From CAYFUR01 sp964346275 (GTDB lineage: Bacteria; Sumerlaeota; Sumerlaeia; SLMS01): 28,505 bases of DNA. Location of the stretch: contig CAYFUR010000047.1 of assembly GCA_964346275.1 (NCBI GenBank), forward strand, positions 1-28,505, in the 5' to 3' direction. The notes below the pieces were generated by a model, which worked only from the letters and a program-made list of their open reading frames with translations, was not told the origin of the DNA and searched no databases. A program made the translations under genes and the position numbers. Of the stretch, positions 15,014 through 23,145 are shown piece after piece. Within the stretch, counting starts at the first letter, position 1, and each line of letters starts with the position of its first letter.

Positions 15014-18000
15014 ATGCACAACGACTGGAAACCTCGGCTTCACAATAGCCTGCAAAAAGGTTATGATCCGATGACGAAATGGACGACCCACCCACGTGGC
15101 GAGCGGGCGCTGCATGTTTTGGCAGCTCTGCTCTGTGCAGGAAGCCTGGCCTTTCCGGCTCTCGGACAGGTCAGCTCATCAAAGTATGCAGAATACGACA
15201 ATATTGACGGGGCCGAAAAGGTCAGCCTCCGTTTGCTCTCCATGGCCGAGAAGGCCGCAAAGAGCAACGATGGGATGCGGCCTCTGCCCGGCCCAACCAA
15301 TCTGCTCCTCCCCGGGCCTGGCGGAGGTCTTCTCGTCGACATCGTGGCGGACGGACTTTCGCCATCGCTGATTGATGAACTGGAGAGGACGGGGGCCTCG
15401 GTTGTCTATACGGCGCCGCAATGGCGGCGCGCTGTCGTCGAAGTCAGCTCGCCTCAAACGATTCAACAGCTCGCCGCCATCGATGGCGTCAATATGGTGC
15501 GCGAATCCCTTGGATATCGCAAGAGCACCGGTTCGGTGGAAGGCCAGGCCGACGCGGCGCTCCGCTCCGACCTTGCCTCATCGAAATACGACCTCGATGG
15601 ATCGAACCTGGTTGTCGGCATCCTTTCCGACAGTTTCGCCAGGACGGACGCCGTGCTGGATCTCGGCGGCGAACCTCCGACGGAGTTTCTCGATGATGGC
15701 GTGGTTATCAATACCCGGAACCAGAAAAGCGGCGACCTGCCCAACAGCCCGGTGATCCCCAAGGATGGGGATCCCTGGGAGCCCTACGTCCAGATTATTC
15801 TCGATGCTCCCTCGGGAATCGACGAGGGCGCGGCCATGGCCGAACTGGTGCATGACATCGCCCCCCGTGCCGCTATCTCTTTCCATACGGCGGTAACGAG
15901 CGAGATCGGCTTTGCCCAGGCGATTCAAACTCTTGCCGCTCGCGACTCCGGCAATTCCGATCTCCTGGTCGGCGAGGCCGATGTCATTGTCGACGATATC
16001 ATCTTCCTCGCCGAGCCAATGTATCAGGACGGCCCCGTGGCGCAATCCGCGGCGGACGTCGTTTCCCGCGGCATTCCGTATTTTTCCGCTGCCGGCAACA
16101 ATGGCAACTATGGCCTTCGGCAAATCTATAATGATTCGAACCCCGCCGACGGGGACGGAACACTCCCCCCGAATGGGAACGACCTCCACCGGTGGCATAA
16201 CGGGTCCGAGTTCCTCCCGATCACTCTTGCGCCGGGACGAATGTTCACCGCGATCCTGCAATGGAACCAGCCGTTCCAGAGCGTCAGTGGCGGCCGCGCG
16301 GCGCAGATCGATCTGGATTTCTATGTCACCCTGGAACCCAACGCCTCCAGTATTGAAGATTCACTTTTCAATCCCACGGCGGGACCCTTCCTCTTCAGCA
16401 AAGAAGGCCAGGGCCGCACTGGTTTGCCTGCCGGCGATGCGATCGAAGCCGTGCAATACGTAAACGATACCGATCAGACTCAGACGGTCTATCTCGCCAT
16501 CGATCACTTCTGGGGAAATCAGGAAAACATCCCCCAGGCGACAGACACCCCGCTGGAGTTCCGCATCGTCTTTTTCGATATCACTGATGGCGTCACCATC
16601 GACGGCCTCGATCCGAACGATTCCACGACCGGCGGGCCGACGATCTATGGCCATGCCGTGGCTCCCGGCGCGGTAGCCGTTGGCGCGGTCAATTGGTTTG
16701 ATACTCCCTCTTTCAGCCCAACCTTTGGTTCAACCAACGAAATCGATCCGGAAACCTTCACCGCACGCGGCGGCGAAACAACGATCTTTTTCGATACCTC
16801 CGGCCTGCCCGTTCCCCGGACGAGCTTTGAGCCGGACATCGCCGCCGTCGACGGCAACAATACGACGTTCTTCGGGAGCGGGGATTTCGACCTCGACGGA
16901 TCCCCGAACTTCTTCGGAACCTCCGCTGCGGCTCCCAACGCCGCCGCCGTGGCCGCCTTGCTGCTCGATCTGAATAACTTCCTGACGCCCGGCCAGATCA
17001 CTTCCGCGATGGTCTCGACAGCCATTGACGTGAAGGGCCAGCGCGCCGCTCCCGGCGTCGACGACGTCTCTGGCGCAGGCCTCCTCGATGCGCTTGCCGC
17101 GGCTGATTTTGTCGTCAATAACTTCGGAGCCGGCAATGGGCCGTCCGCTCCCAACAGCCACCTCTTTAGCAATGCAGAGGATTGGGATGACTGGGAGTTC
17201 GAATCCTCGGAGCCCTTTGACGCTCCGATTGCCGGGCAGTCCGGTGGCTCCATCGACCTCACGGCCCAGGACAACGTAAACGTCTTCGGGTGGTATCGCT
17301 CGCCGGAGTTCATCGCCTCCGCCGTCCTGGTTGGCCAGGGAGACGAAGGCCCGCTGGAAGTCAACGGACTTCGTGGACCGAATTCGCTCTTCCGCACGAC
17401 TTTCCGTGTTTCCTCCGATGCGGAAACGGGGCTCGAAGCGCCCGATTTCCGCATGCGCACGATGACATCGAACCGCGAGCAGTCCGATGTCTTTGCCGCC
17501 ACTTCAACGGGCAATGGCTCCCTCATGCCGGATGAGAATGGTATGAAGACTTATCGCCATTACTTCACAATCCCGGAAACCGACTCGCGCTTTACCCTTT
17601 TCTTCGACATGCTGAACCTCGACGGAACCAACGCCAGCAACGTCAGCTATGGCCTGGAAGAAGTCCTCGTCGAAGGATTCCCAACGGGAACAGGTTCGCT
17701 CACCGATCAAACACAGGAAGCCCTTCTCTTCTTCTGGCAGGGCGATCATGGATGGTCCAAGCGTGGCGGCGGCCCGCTCGGTGATGTCCAGGCCTCCCAT
17801 TCGCTCGAGGATGGCCTTGTACTTGGCCCGGCCATGGATCCCTCGACGACATCCTTCGGCTTCTGGGGTTCTCCAGAGGGAGCTCCCCTGGCAATGCTCG
17901 AACAAAACCGCCTCTATCGCGCCACGTTCCGCGTCCGCTCTGATGCGCCTGCGGATCGGATGACCGATATTCCGACCTTCCGCTGCCGCGTGAACGATTC

Positions 18001-18241
18001 GAGCCTCCAGATGAGCGCTTATCTCGATATCAACTCGACTTCTCCCGCTGCGAACTTCCCGTCCGCTGGCGAAACCATCGACTACACGCTTTATTTCGAG
18101 GCTCCCCAGGCCCTCCTCGGCAATGGCGTCAATTTCTCCTTCGATTACCTGTATATCCCGGGAATTGGCAAGGATCCGAACTTGACGGTGGAACTGGAAG
18201 GCTTCCGCCTCGACTCCTTCGAGCGCCCGGTCGCGCCGTAA
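15014..18241 (+). CDS. Secreted S8/S53-like serine protease with two shared C-terminal domains (paralogue 2)
   Basis: The frame encodes 1075 residues from the ATG at 15014, which has GGAG six bases upstream. The ATG at 15071 (AAAAAGG upstream) gives a more typical signal peptide, so either start is possible. The hydrophobic core is about 31-49, with cleavage near LGQ. The architecture is that of paralogue 1: propeptide region, LVVGILSDSF (Asp206), DEGAAMAELVHDIAP (Glu271 at the His position), VIVDDIIFLAEPMYQDG, SAAGNNGNYG (Asn362), a long beta insertion with LQWNQPF, PDIAAVDGNNTTFFG and FFGTSAAAPNAAA (Ser637). C-terminal domains lie at nucleotides of about 17155-17683 (FGWYRSP, FRTTFRVSSD) and 17703-18230 (FGFWGSP, IPTFRCRVNDSSLQMSAY). 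It is an export-directed protease of the same family but clearly diverged, so the duplication is not recent. It ends at a strong terminator. Confidence 0.85.
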   Translation: MHNDWKPRLHNSLQKGYDPMTKWTTHPRGERALHVLAALLCAGSLAFPALGQVSSSKYAEYDNIDGAEKVSLRLLSMAEKAAKSNDGMRPLPGPTNLLLPGPGGGLLVDIVADGLSPSLIDELERTGASVVYTAPQWRRAVVEVSSPQTIQQLAAIDGVNMVRESLGYRKSTGSVEGQADAALRSDLASSKYDLDGSNLVVGILSDSFARTDAVLDLGGEPPTEFLDDGVVINTRNQKSGDLPNSPVIPKDGDPWEPYVQIILDAPSGIDEGAAMAELVHDIAPRAAISFHTAVTSEIGFAQAIQTLAARDSGNSDLLVGEADVIVDDIIFLAEPMYQDGPVAQSAADVVSRGIPYFSAAGNNGNYGLRQIYNDSNPADGDGTLPPNGNDLHRWHNGSEFLPITLAPGRMFTAILQWNQPFQSVSGGRAAQIDLDFYVTLEPNASSIEDSLFNPTAGPFLFSKEGQGRTGLPAGDAIEAVQYVNDTDQTQTVYLAIDHFWGNQENIPQATDTPLEFRIVFFDITDGVTIDGLDPNDSTTGGPTIYGHAVAPGAVAVGAVNWFDTPSFSPTFGSTNEIDPETFTARGGETTIFFDTSGLPVPRTSFEPDIAAVDGNNTTFFGSGDFDLDGSPNFFGTSAAAPNAAAVAALLLDLNNFLTPGQITSAMVSTAIDVKGQRAAPGVDDVSGAGLLDALAAADFVVNNFGAGNGPSAPNSHLFSNAEDWDDWEFESSEPFDAPIAGQSGGSIDLTAQDNVNVFGWYRSPEFIASAVLVGQGDEGPLEVNGLRGPNSLFRTTFRVSSDAETGLEAPDFRMRTMTSNREQSDVFAATSTGNGSLMPDENGMKTYRHYFTIPETDSRFTLFFDMLNLDGTNASNVSYGLEEVLVEGFPTGTGSLTDQTQEALLFFWQGDHGWSKRGGGPLGDVQASHSLEDGLVLGPAMDPSTTSFGFWGSPEGAPLAMLEQNRLYRATFRVRSDAPADRMTDIPTFRCRVNDSSLQMSAYLDINSTSPAANFPSAGETIDYTLYFEAPQALLGNGVNFSFDYLYIPGIGKDPNLTVELEGFRLDSFERPVAP

Positions 18242-18261
18242 GGCACTCGCTCCTCGATGAT

Positions 18262-18293
18262 AAAAACCGGCGGCCTTTCAGCCGCCGGTTTTT
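18262..18293 (+). terminator. Rho-independent terminator
   Basis: A perfect 13-bp stem (18262-18274 with 18281-18293) around the loop CTTTCA has an A-run at its 5' base and the matching T-run at its 3' base, continuing with TCTTT. It separates the protease gene from the repair-enzyme operon and could act on both strands. Confidence 0.93.
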
Positions 18294-18404
18294 CTTTGCC
18301 TCCGATTGAATCGAAGATTCTGCTTCCCCGCAGCCAGGCGAATCCGCAACGTGATGCGGTGCCGGGTGCCGTGCCCGGAAGATTACGCAACGGAAGAGAA
18401 ACGA

Positions 18405-19277
18405 TTGGTCCCACCGTTAGGCTCGCACATGAGTATCGCCGGAGGCATCGACAAGGCGCCGCAACGCGCCGCCTCCGTCGCCTGTACGGCCATGCAGGTT
18501 TTTGTGAAGAACAACAACCGGTGGGAGGGCCCGCCAATCCCCGGGGATCGCGCATTACGCTTTCGCGAGGAACTCAAGCGAACTGGCCTTCCCCTGCGCC
18601 ACGTATTTGCCCACACGTGCTATCTGATCAATCTCGCCTCGTCGAAAGAGATGGTCATTCAAAAAAGCAAGATCGCCCTGGAGGATGAACTCCGCCGCTG
18701 CGAACAAGTTGGCCTGCCGGGCCTTGTCATGCACCCGGGGTCGCATCTGGGAGACGGACGGGAGGTGGGCATCGAGCGCCTCGCGAAGAACCTGCGTGAA
18801 GTCTTCGACCGCACGCCAGACGTGCAAACGCGCCTCCTCCTGGAAACCACCGCGGGGACGGGAAACAATCTGGGCGGCCCCTTCGAGGATCTGGCGGACA
18901 TCATAGCCGCCGTCGACCGGCCAAAGCGCCTCGGCGTCTGCCTGGACACGTGCCATATCTTCGCCGCGGGCTACGACATCCGCGACGAGACGTCCTACCA
19001 GGAAACCATGCAGACTTTTTCGCGCATCGTCGGCTTCAAGAACCTCCGCGCCGTGCATCTCAACGATTCCAAAATGCCGCTCGATTCCCGAAAAGACCGC
19101 CACGAGCATATCGGCCAGGGCGAAATCGGCCCGGAGGCTTTTCGGCTCATTTTGACCGACAAACGGTTTGCCCGCATTCCCATGGCGCTGGAAACTGACA
19201 AAAACGAGAACCTGGATGAGGACCGTATGAACTTGAGTGAACTGTATCGCCTGGCCGGAGAGGAGTACCTGGGATGA
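18405..19277 (+). CDS. nfo: Deoxyribonuclease IV (endonuclease IV, AP endonuclease)
   Basis: The enzyme cuts DNA 5' to abasic sites in base excision repair, using a trinuclear zinc centre. From the TTG at 18405 the protein has 290 residues and starts (M)VPPLGSHMSIAGG, close to the 285-residue E. coli length. In this numbering every metal ligand is present with a constant one- to two-residue offset from E. coli: His70, His110 (MHPGSHLG), Glu147 (LLLETTAGTGNNLG), Asp181 and His184 (GVCLDTCHIFAAGYD), His218 (HLNDSK), Asp231 and His233 (KDRHEH) and Glu263 (ALETDKNEN). That match is why I prefer this start. The frame could extend to 18306, adding 33 unrelated residues, with an ATG at 18354. Its stop overlaps the next start (ATGA), beginning a four-gene coupled operon. 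Confidence 0.93.
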   Translation: MVPPLGSHMSIAGGIDKAPQRAASVACTAMQVFVKNNNRWEGPPIPGDRALRFREELKRTGLPLRHVFAHTCYLINLASSKEMVIQKSKIALEDELRRCEQVGLPGLVMHPGSHLGDGREVGIERLAKNLREVFDRTPDVQTRLLLETTAGTGNNLGGPFEDLADIIAAVDRPKRLGVCLDTCHIFAAGYDIRDETSYQETMQTFSRIVGFKNLRAVHLNDSKMPLDSRKDRHEHIGQGEIGPEAFRLILTDKRFARIPMALETDKNENLDEDRMNLSELYRLAGEEYLG

Positions 19278-20017
19278 TCGTTCGCGAATGGAATGGTTTC
19301 TACTACGCGACCACCCAGCCGGAGCATGCCCGCCAGAGCGCCGTGATTACGGCCTCGCTGAAGCCCGAGTTTCTTGGCCCCCCGGACGACCATCGGGAAA
19401 TCCTCCTCGCCACCCTCCATCACGACGATGGATGGGCCCGGTGGGAGGCCGAGCCAGACTTCAGGGAAGACGGACTGCCCGTGAATTTCACGGAGATCGA
19501 CAGGGAGGAACACGGGGAAAACTGGTATGGCACAATCTTCAAAGCTCTCTCCCACCTCTCGCCCATGGCCGCCGCCATGATCGCCCGCCACGCCGGAACT
19601 TTCATTGAAAAGACCCATGGCCCCGAGGCGGCGGGGCACCAGCAGGGCCTGATCCGCGCCCTGCAGAATCGCGCGTGGCCGGGACTCGACGAAACAGAAC
19701 AGGATCAAAAACTCGAGCGCGGATTTCTCCCCCTCTTTTTTGGCGACGCGCTTTCTCTCATTCCCGTCGCCGGATGGAACGACGAGCAGCATCTGGCCCT
19801 TCAACACGCAAACGGCGAGCGAATCCATGTGCGCGCTCGGCTGGATGGACCCTGGACTGTTCGGGTCGATCCCTGGCCCTTTGCTCCTCCGGCACTCCGC
19901 AACGTCTTTATTGATGCCATTGCGATTCCCAGGGACCGAAAATCCGATTCCCGGCAATTTCTTCGCCGCCCGGCGGACCACCTGATTCGTATCCCTATCG
20001 ACTATCTCCCCGGATGA
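19274..20017 (+). CDS. DUF3891 family protein
   Basis: The frame encodes 247 residues and overlaps the endonuclease IV stop by ATGA, so its translation is coupled to that gene. It begins MIVREWNGFYYATTQPEHARQSA, the typical start of DUF3891 proteins, and carries the conserved HHDDGWARWE motif (His49, His50, Asp51, Asp52) followed by PVNFTEID. A later conserved segment is MAAAMIARHAGTF. The His-Asp cluster resembles HD-superfamily metal-binding motifs, so a metal-dependent hydrolase is possible, but no activity is established for the family that I know of. There is no signal peptide or membrane segment. Company with nfo and rnd hints at a nucleic-acid or nucleotide substrate, which is inference only. 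Confidence 0.85.
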   Translation: MIVREWNGFYYATTQPEHARQSAVITASLKPEFLGPPDDHREILLATLHHDDGWARWEAEPDFREDGLPVNFTEIDREEHGENWYGTIFKALSHLSPMAAAMIARHAGTFIEKTHGPEAAGHQQGLIRALQNRAWPGLDETEQDQKLERGFLPLFFGDALSLIPVAGWNDEQHLALQHANGERIHVRARLDGPWTVRVDPWPFAPPALRNVFIDAIAIPRDRKSDSRQFLRRPADHLIRIPIDYLPG

Positions 20018-20024
20018 CTCTCCA

Positions 20025-20528
20025 ATGATAAGGCTTACTTCGTATTTTCTGTGTCTTGCGATCTTCGCGGCTCTTGCAGGCTGTGGCGGCGGCGAAAGTG
20101 AAGAGCAGCAGGCTGGCCCGGCACCAACGCCCTCCGCGCCCCCGGAACCCACGCCAGAGGCCGTCGAAAATCCAGAGACGGTCACACTGGAGGACGGCCT
20201 TTCCTACGAAACTCTTGTCCGCGGAATCGTCACCGATACCGTGCAGGAAGGCGATTCACCCGTTTTCGATGTCGAACTGGCGGGCGAACAGGGCGAGGAA
20301 ATCTGGGCCGGGAAATTCCAGTTTGAAATTGCCAGCGGCGAAGCGATCCCTGGATTCGACCGCGGGGTGCGTGGAATGCAAATCGGAGAAGTGCGCCGGA
20401 TCCACGTTCCGTGGCAGTTGGGCTATGGCGAGCAGGGGCATGGCGATATCGGCGCAAAGGAGAACCTGGTTTTCCGGGTGGAACTCCTCAGAATTGAAAA
20501 CGAGACGCGACACGATGAAGCTGATTGA
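20025..20528 (+). CDS. FKBP-type peptidyl-prolyl cis-trans isomerase lipoprotein
   Basis: The frame encodes 167 residues. The lipoprotein signal ends in the lipobox LAGC with Cys20 as the acylated residue, followed by a Gly/Glu- and then Pro-rich linker (21-50). The FKBP domain covers about 55-156: EAIPGFDRGVRGMQIGEVRR (106-125), HVPWQLGYG (127-135, with the conserved Tyr134) and LVFRVELLRI (148-157). The active-site Trp of the IPGW motif is Phe111 here, a substitution seen in some active relatives. The protein would speed proline isomerisation during folding of exported proteins in the periplasm. It lies seven bases after the DUF3891 gene and overlaps rnd by 14 bases. A periplasmic chaperone in an operon of nucleic-acid enzymes is an odd mix. 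Confidence 0.88.
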   Translation: MIRLTSYFLCLAIFAALAGCGGGESEEQQAGPAPTPSAPPEPTPEAVENPETVTLEDGLSYETLVRGIVTDTVQEGDSPVFDVELAGEQGEEIWAGKFQFEIASGEAIPGFDRGVRGMQIGEVRRIHVPWQLGYGEQGHGDIGAKENLVFRVELLRIENETRHDEAD

Positions 20529-21705
20529 TTATACGTATATACAGTCGGACAAGGATCTTGAAGGAGCCTGCGCCGCGCTGGAATCGGCCAGCCGCCTGGC
20601 CGTCGACACAGAATTCGTTGGGGAAAAGTATTATTATCCCAAGCTGGAAATCGTCCAGCTCAGCGACGGCGAAACGATCTACCTGGTCGATGCCCCGGCC
20701 ATCACAAACTGGCAGCCCCTGAAGCGACTGCTTGGAAACGAAAACGCTCTGAAGATTTTCCATGCCGGGAGCCAGGATCTTCCGATCCTCCACCGGGCCA
20801 TCGGCGCCCGGCCCCTTCCCATGTTCGACACGCAAATCGCCGCTTCCCTCCTCGGCTATGGGGCCCAGATTTCTCTCGGCAATCTGGTGAAGGAAATCCA
20901 GGGAATCCGGATGTCCTCCAAGCAATCCACCAGCGACTGGAGCCAGCGGCCCCTGAGCGACGCGCAACTCGCCTACGCCGCGAGCGACGTTCTTCACCTC
21001 CACGCGCTCCAGGAGGATCTCCAGAACCGGCTCGAAAAAGCCGGCCGTTCCGATTGGTTTGCCGACGAGCAATCGCTTCGTCTGGAAGACGCATTCGACG
21101 AGGAATCGGAAGATCCGAAAACCCTCTACCGGCGCGTCAAAGACTGGATGTCCCTGGGGCGCCAGGAACTGGCTGTGTTGCGGGACCTGGCGATTTGGCG
21201 CGAGGAAACGGCCCGGCAAAAAAACGTGCCGCGGCGGTCAGTCCTTCGAGACGAAGCCCTGGTCGAGCTTTCCCGCTTCCAGCCCAGCAATCGCGAGCAG
21301 GCCAAGAAAATCCGCCGTGTCAACCCGGGCCACTTGCTCCGCTATTTCGATGACGCGCAAAAAGTGATCGAACGCGCTCAGTCCGTCCCGGAGGAGGATT
21401 GGCCGAAGAAACCCGCGCCGGATCGTCCGGATATTCCGACCGGTCTGCTGGAAGTCTGCCAGGCTCTCCTCAGAACCCAAGCCGAACGATGCGCCGTGGC
21501 CTCCAGCGTGCTGGCCACGACGTCGGATATACAACGCCTCATCGCAAACCGCGCCTGGGAGGATCGCGACGCGCGGCTGGCTTTGCTCCGCGGATGGCGG
21601 CGCGAAGTCGCCGGGCAGCATATCGTGGATTTGCTCGAAGGGCGGCTGTCGGTGCGCGTGGGACCAAAAGCCGAGCTTCTGTTCGAGGAAAACGGCGAAG
21701 GCTGA
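20515..21705 (+). CDS. rnd: Ribonuclease D
   Basis: The enzyme is a 3'-5' exoribonuclease of the DEDD family that trims tRNA and other stable RNA 3' ends. The start is the ATG at 20515 (396 residues, MKLIDYTYIQSDKDL). The longer frame upstream only reads through the FKBP gene out of frame. Exo I is VDTEF (Asp31, Glu33), Exo II is HAGSQDLPIL (Asp88) and Exo III is YAASD (Tyr154, Asp158), so the enzyme is DEDDy with all four acidic residues intact. An HRDC domain follows at about 213-290 (LRDLAIWREETARQKNVPRR and ALVELSRFQPSN), with a helical C-terminal part after it. Length is normal for the family. The start overlaps the FKBP stop by 14 bases. The gene ends seven bases from the convergent carboxypeptidase gene. 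Confidence 0.93.
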   Translation: MKLIDYTYIQSDKDLEGACAALESASRLAVDTEFVGEKYYYPKLEIVQLSDGETIYLVDAPAITNWQPLKRLLGNENALKIFHAGSQDLPILHRAIGARPLPMFDTQIAASLLGYGAQISLGNLVKEIQGIRMSSKQSTSDWSQRPLSDAQLAYAASDVLHLHALQEDLQNRLEKAGRSDWFADEQSLRLEDAFDEESEDPKTLYRRVKDWMSLGRQELAVLRDLAIWREETARQKNVPRRSVLRDEALVELSRFQPSNREQAKKIRRVNPGHLLRYFDDAQKVIERAQSVPEEDWPKKPAPDRPDIPTGLLEVCQALLRTQAERCAVASSVLATTSDIQRLIANRAWEDRDARLALLRGWRREVAGQHIVDLLEGRLSVRVGPKAELLFEENGEG

Positions 21706-21712
21706 TCTGATC

Positions 21713-22645
21713 CTAAAGGATTTTCAGATCGCCCTTACTCGCATCCAGTTCCGCCTGGACGCCCATGGGCAGAGGGAATGCCGGCCGGTCGTGTCCGATC
21801 GGCAATCCCGCCAGCACCGGAATACGCAGTGCACGCAAACAGCGCGAGAGCACCGTCAATGCATCGTCGCGGTCCTCATTTCCTGGTTCGCAATCCGTAA
21901 ACTGGCCGAGCGCCACACCGGAAATGCGATCGAAAAAGCCCGCATTCATCAACTGGGTCAGATATCGGTCAAGCTTGTACGGTTTCTCATTCACTTCCTC
22001 CAGGAAGAGAATCCCCTTGGGGGGCTTTGGCATATACGGCGTTCCACAAAGACCGGCCACCAGGCACACGTTCCCTCCGATCAGTGTCCCGCGCGCTTTT
22101 CCGCGGGAAATCGACTGAGGCTCGAAATCGTCTCCGCACAAAGCCCGATATGAGGTCGGCCGGAATCCATCGAAGAGAAATCGCTCCAACGCCTCTCGGG
22201 CAATCCTGTTGGACTTCTTGTTTCCTTTAATAAAAATGCTCGGTGTCGGCGCATGAAGGGAAGCCATGCGGCTTTGCGAAAGCAGCCCCCCGATCAGGGA
22301 TGTGATATCGCTGAACCCAACCAGGAATTTCGGCGTTCTGGAGATCGCCTTCCAATCGAGCAGCTTCAGCAACCGGGAACTGCCATAGCCGCCTCGAATG
22401 CAGAATATCGCTTTGATCTGATCGTTAGCGAAGGCGTTCTTGAGATCGCGGGCCCGCTCGGCATCCGTCCCGGCGAGATAATCAAAGCGCTTCCTCGATG
22501 AAGGGTAGGCTTTCACCCGCAGCCCCAGGGACTTCAGAAAGTCTATACATGGCTGGACATCCTTCTCGTCGTTCATGGGACTCGCGGGCCCCAGGAGGGC
22601 CACACGGTCGCCCTTCTTCAGCAGGTCGGGAACTTTAACGCGCAT
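21713..22645 (-). CDS. LD-carboxypeptidase, peptidase family S66
   Basis: The frame encodes 310 residues. Family S66 serine peptidases remove the terminal D-alanine from the tetrapeptide of murein during peptidoglycan recycling (LdcA) or act on related amide bonds (MccF). Catalytic residues are visible: the nucleophile elbow GFSDIT with Ser112, the acidic residue in LFLEEVNE (Glu216 or Glu217), and His285 in LPIGHD. The N-terminal half begins with the typical KKGDRVALLGPASP and the GGYGSSRLL turn (85-93). There is no signal peptide, in line with a cytoplasmic recycling role. The ATG has GAGG seven bases upstream and lies inside the last codons of the deoxyribosyltransferase-like gene, with which it forms a two-gene operon. 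LdcA and MccF cannot be separated from sequence alone. Confidence 0.9.
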   Translation of the reverse strand: MRVKVPDLLKKGDRVALLGPASPMNDEKDVQPCIDFLKSLGLRVKAYPSSRKRFDYLAGTDAERARDLKNAFANDQIKAIFCIRGGYGSSRLLKLLDWKAISRTPKFLVGFSDITSLIGGLLSQSRMASLHAPTPSIFIKGNKKSNRIAREALERFLFDGFRPTSYRALCGDDFEPQSISRGKARGTLIGGNVCLVAGLCGTPYMPKPPKGILFLEEVNEKPYKLDRYLTQLMNAGFFDRISGVALGQFTDCEPGNEDRDDALTVLSRCLRALRIPVLAGLPIGHDRPAFPLPMGVQAELDASKGDLKIL

Positions 22646-23117
22646 CGGCAGGCCTCGTATGCAGGGATTTCAAATGCTCTTTCAATTCATTCCAGGAGCC
22701 ATGGATGGAACTGGTGCAGCCAATCATCCAGGTGCTTGCCCTCTCCCGCGGATAATCCAGGATCAAGTGAACAGGTTTCCCCGCCCATGCCGCCATGGTG
22801 ATTTCCCCTGCGGTTCCGCAACCCCGTTGCGTCGCTTCATTCCAGAAAACGATCAAGTAATCACAGTGATTCAAAACGAGATCGAGGTCATAACGGACGA
22901 TGCGCGACGCGATCGGCCGCAGCGTGCCGAACTGGCCCGATTTCAGGGCAGGGAGGGCTTGTCGCTCCGCTTCCGAGAGCTGGTCGTGCTCTAAGACCGT
23001 CGGATCGAGCACTCTGTGGCCCAATTCCCGGTCCAACCACTCGGCAATGTCACGGCGCCAGCCGATTCCTCCATCCTGTGCAAACTCCATCGCGCCGGCG
23101 AGATAGGCATGTTTCAT
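22635..23117 (-). CDS. Nucleoside 2-deoxyribosyltransferase-like protein
   Basis: From the ATG at 23117 the protein has 160 residues and starts MKHAYLAGAMEFAQDGG, the usual beta-strand plus glycine turn of the family (YLAGAM). Further family features are YDLDLVLNHCDYLIVFW (76-92) and GTAGEITMAAWAGKPVHLIL (101-120), in which Glu105 is at the catalytic nucleophile position of nucleoside deoxyribosyltransferases. Related proteins also hydrolyse nucleotides, so base exchange and N-glycosidic hydrolysis are both possible. The frame extends to 23282, but that extension (rich in Arg and Ser) overlaps the divergent phosphatase gene and is unlikely to be translated. The Shine-Dalgarno sequence is weak (AAAAGAAG). 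Its 3' end overlaps the LD-carboxypeptidase start by 11 bases. Confidence 0.75.
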   Translation of the reverse strand: MKHAYLAGAMEFAQDGGIGWRRDIAEWLDRELGHRVLDPTVLEHDQLSEAERQALPALKSGQFGTLRPIASRIVRYDLDLVLNHCDYLIVFWNEATQRGCGTAGEITMAAWAGKPVHLILDYPRERASTWMIGCTSSIHGSWNELKEHLKSLHTRPADAR

Positions 23118-23145
23118 CTTCTTTTCGCTGGAAACTCCCTGGTAT

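Noticed and set aside
21708..21726. A possible terminator between rnd and the carboxypeptidase gene
   Set aside because: The ATCCT/AGGAT arms leave a two-base loop, too short to form a stable hairpin.
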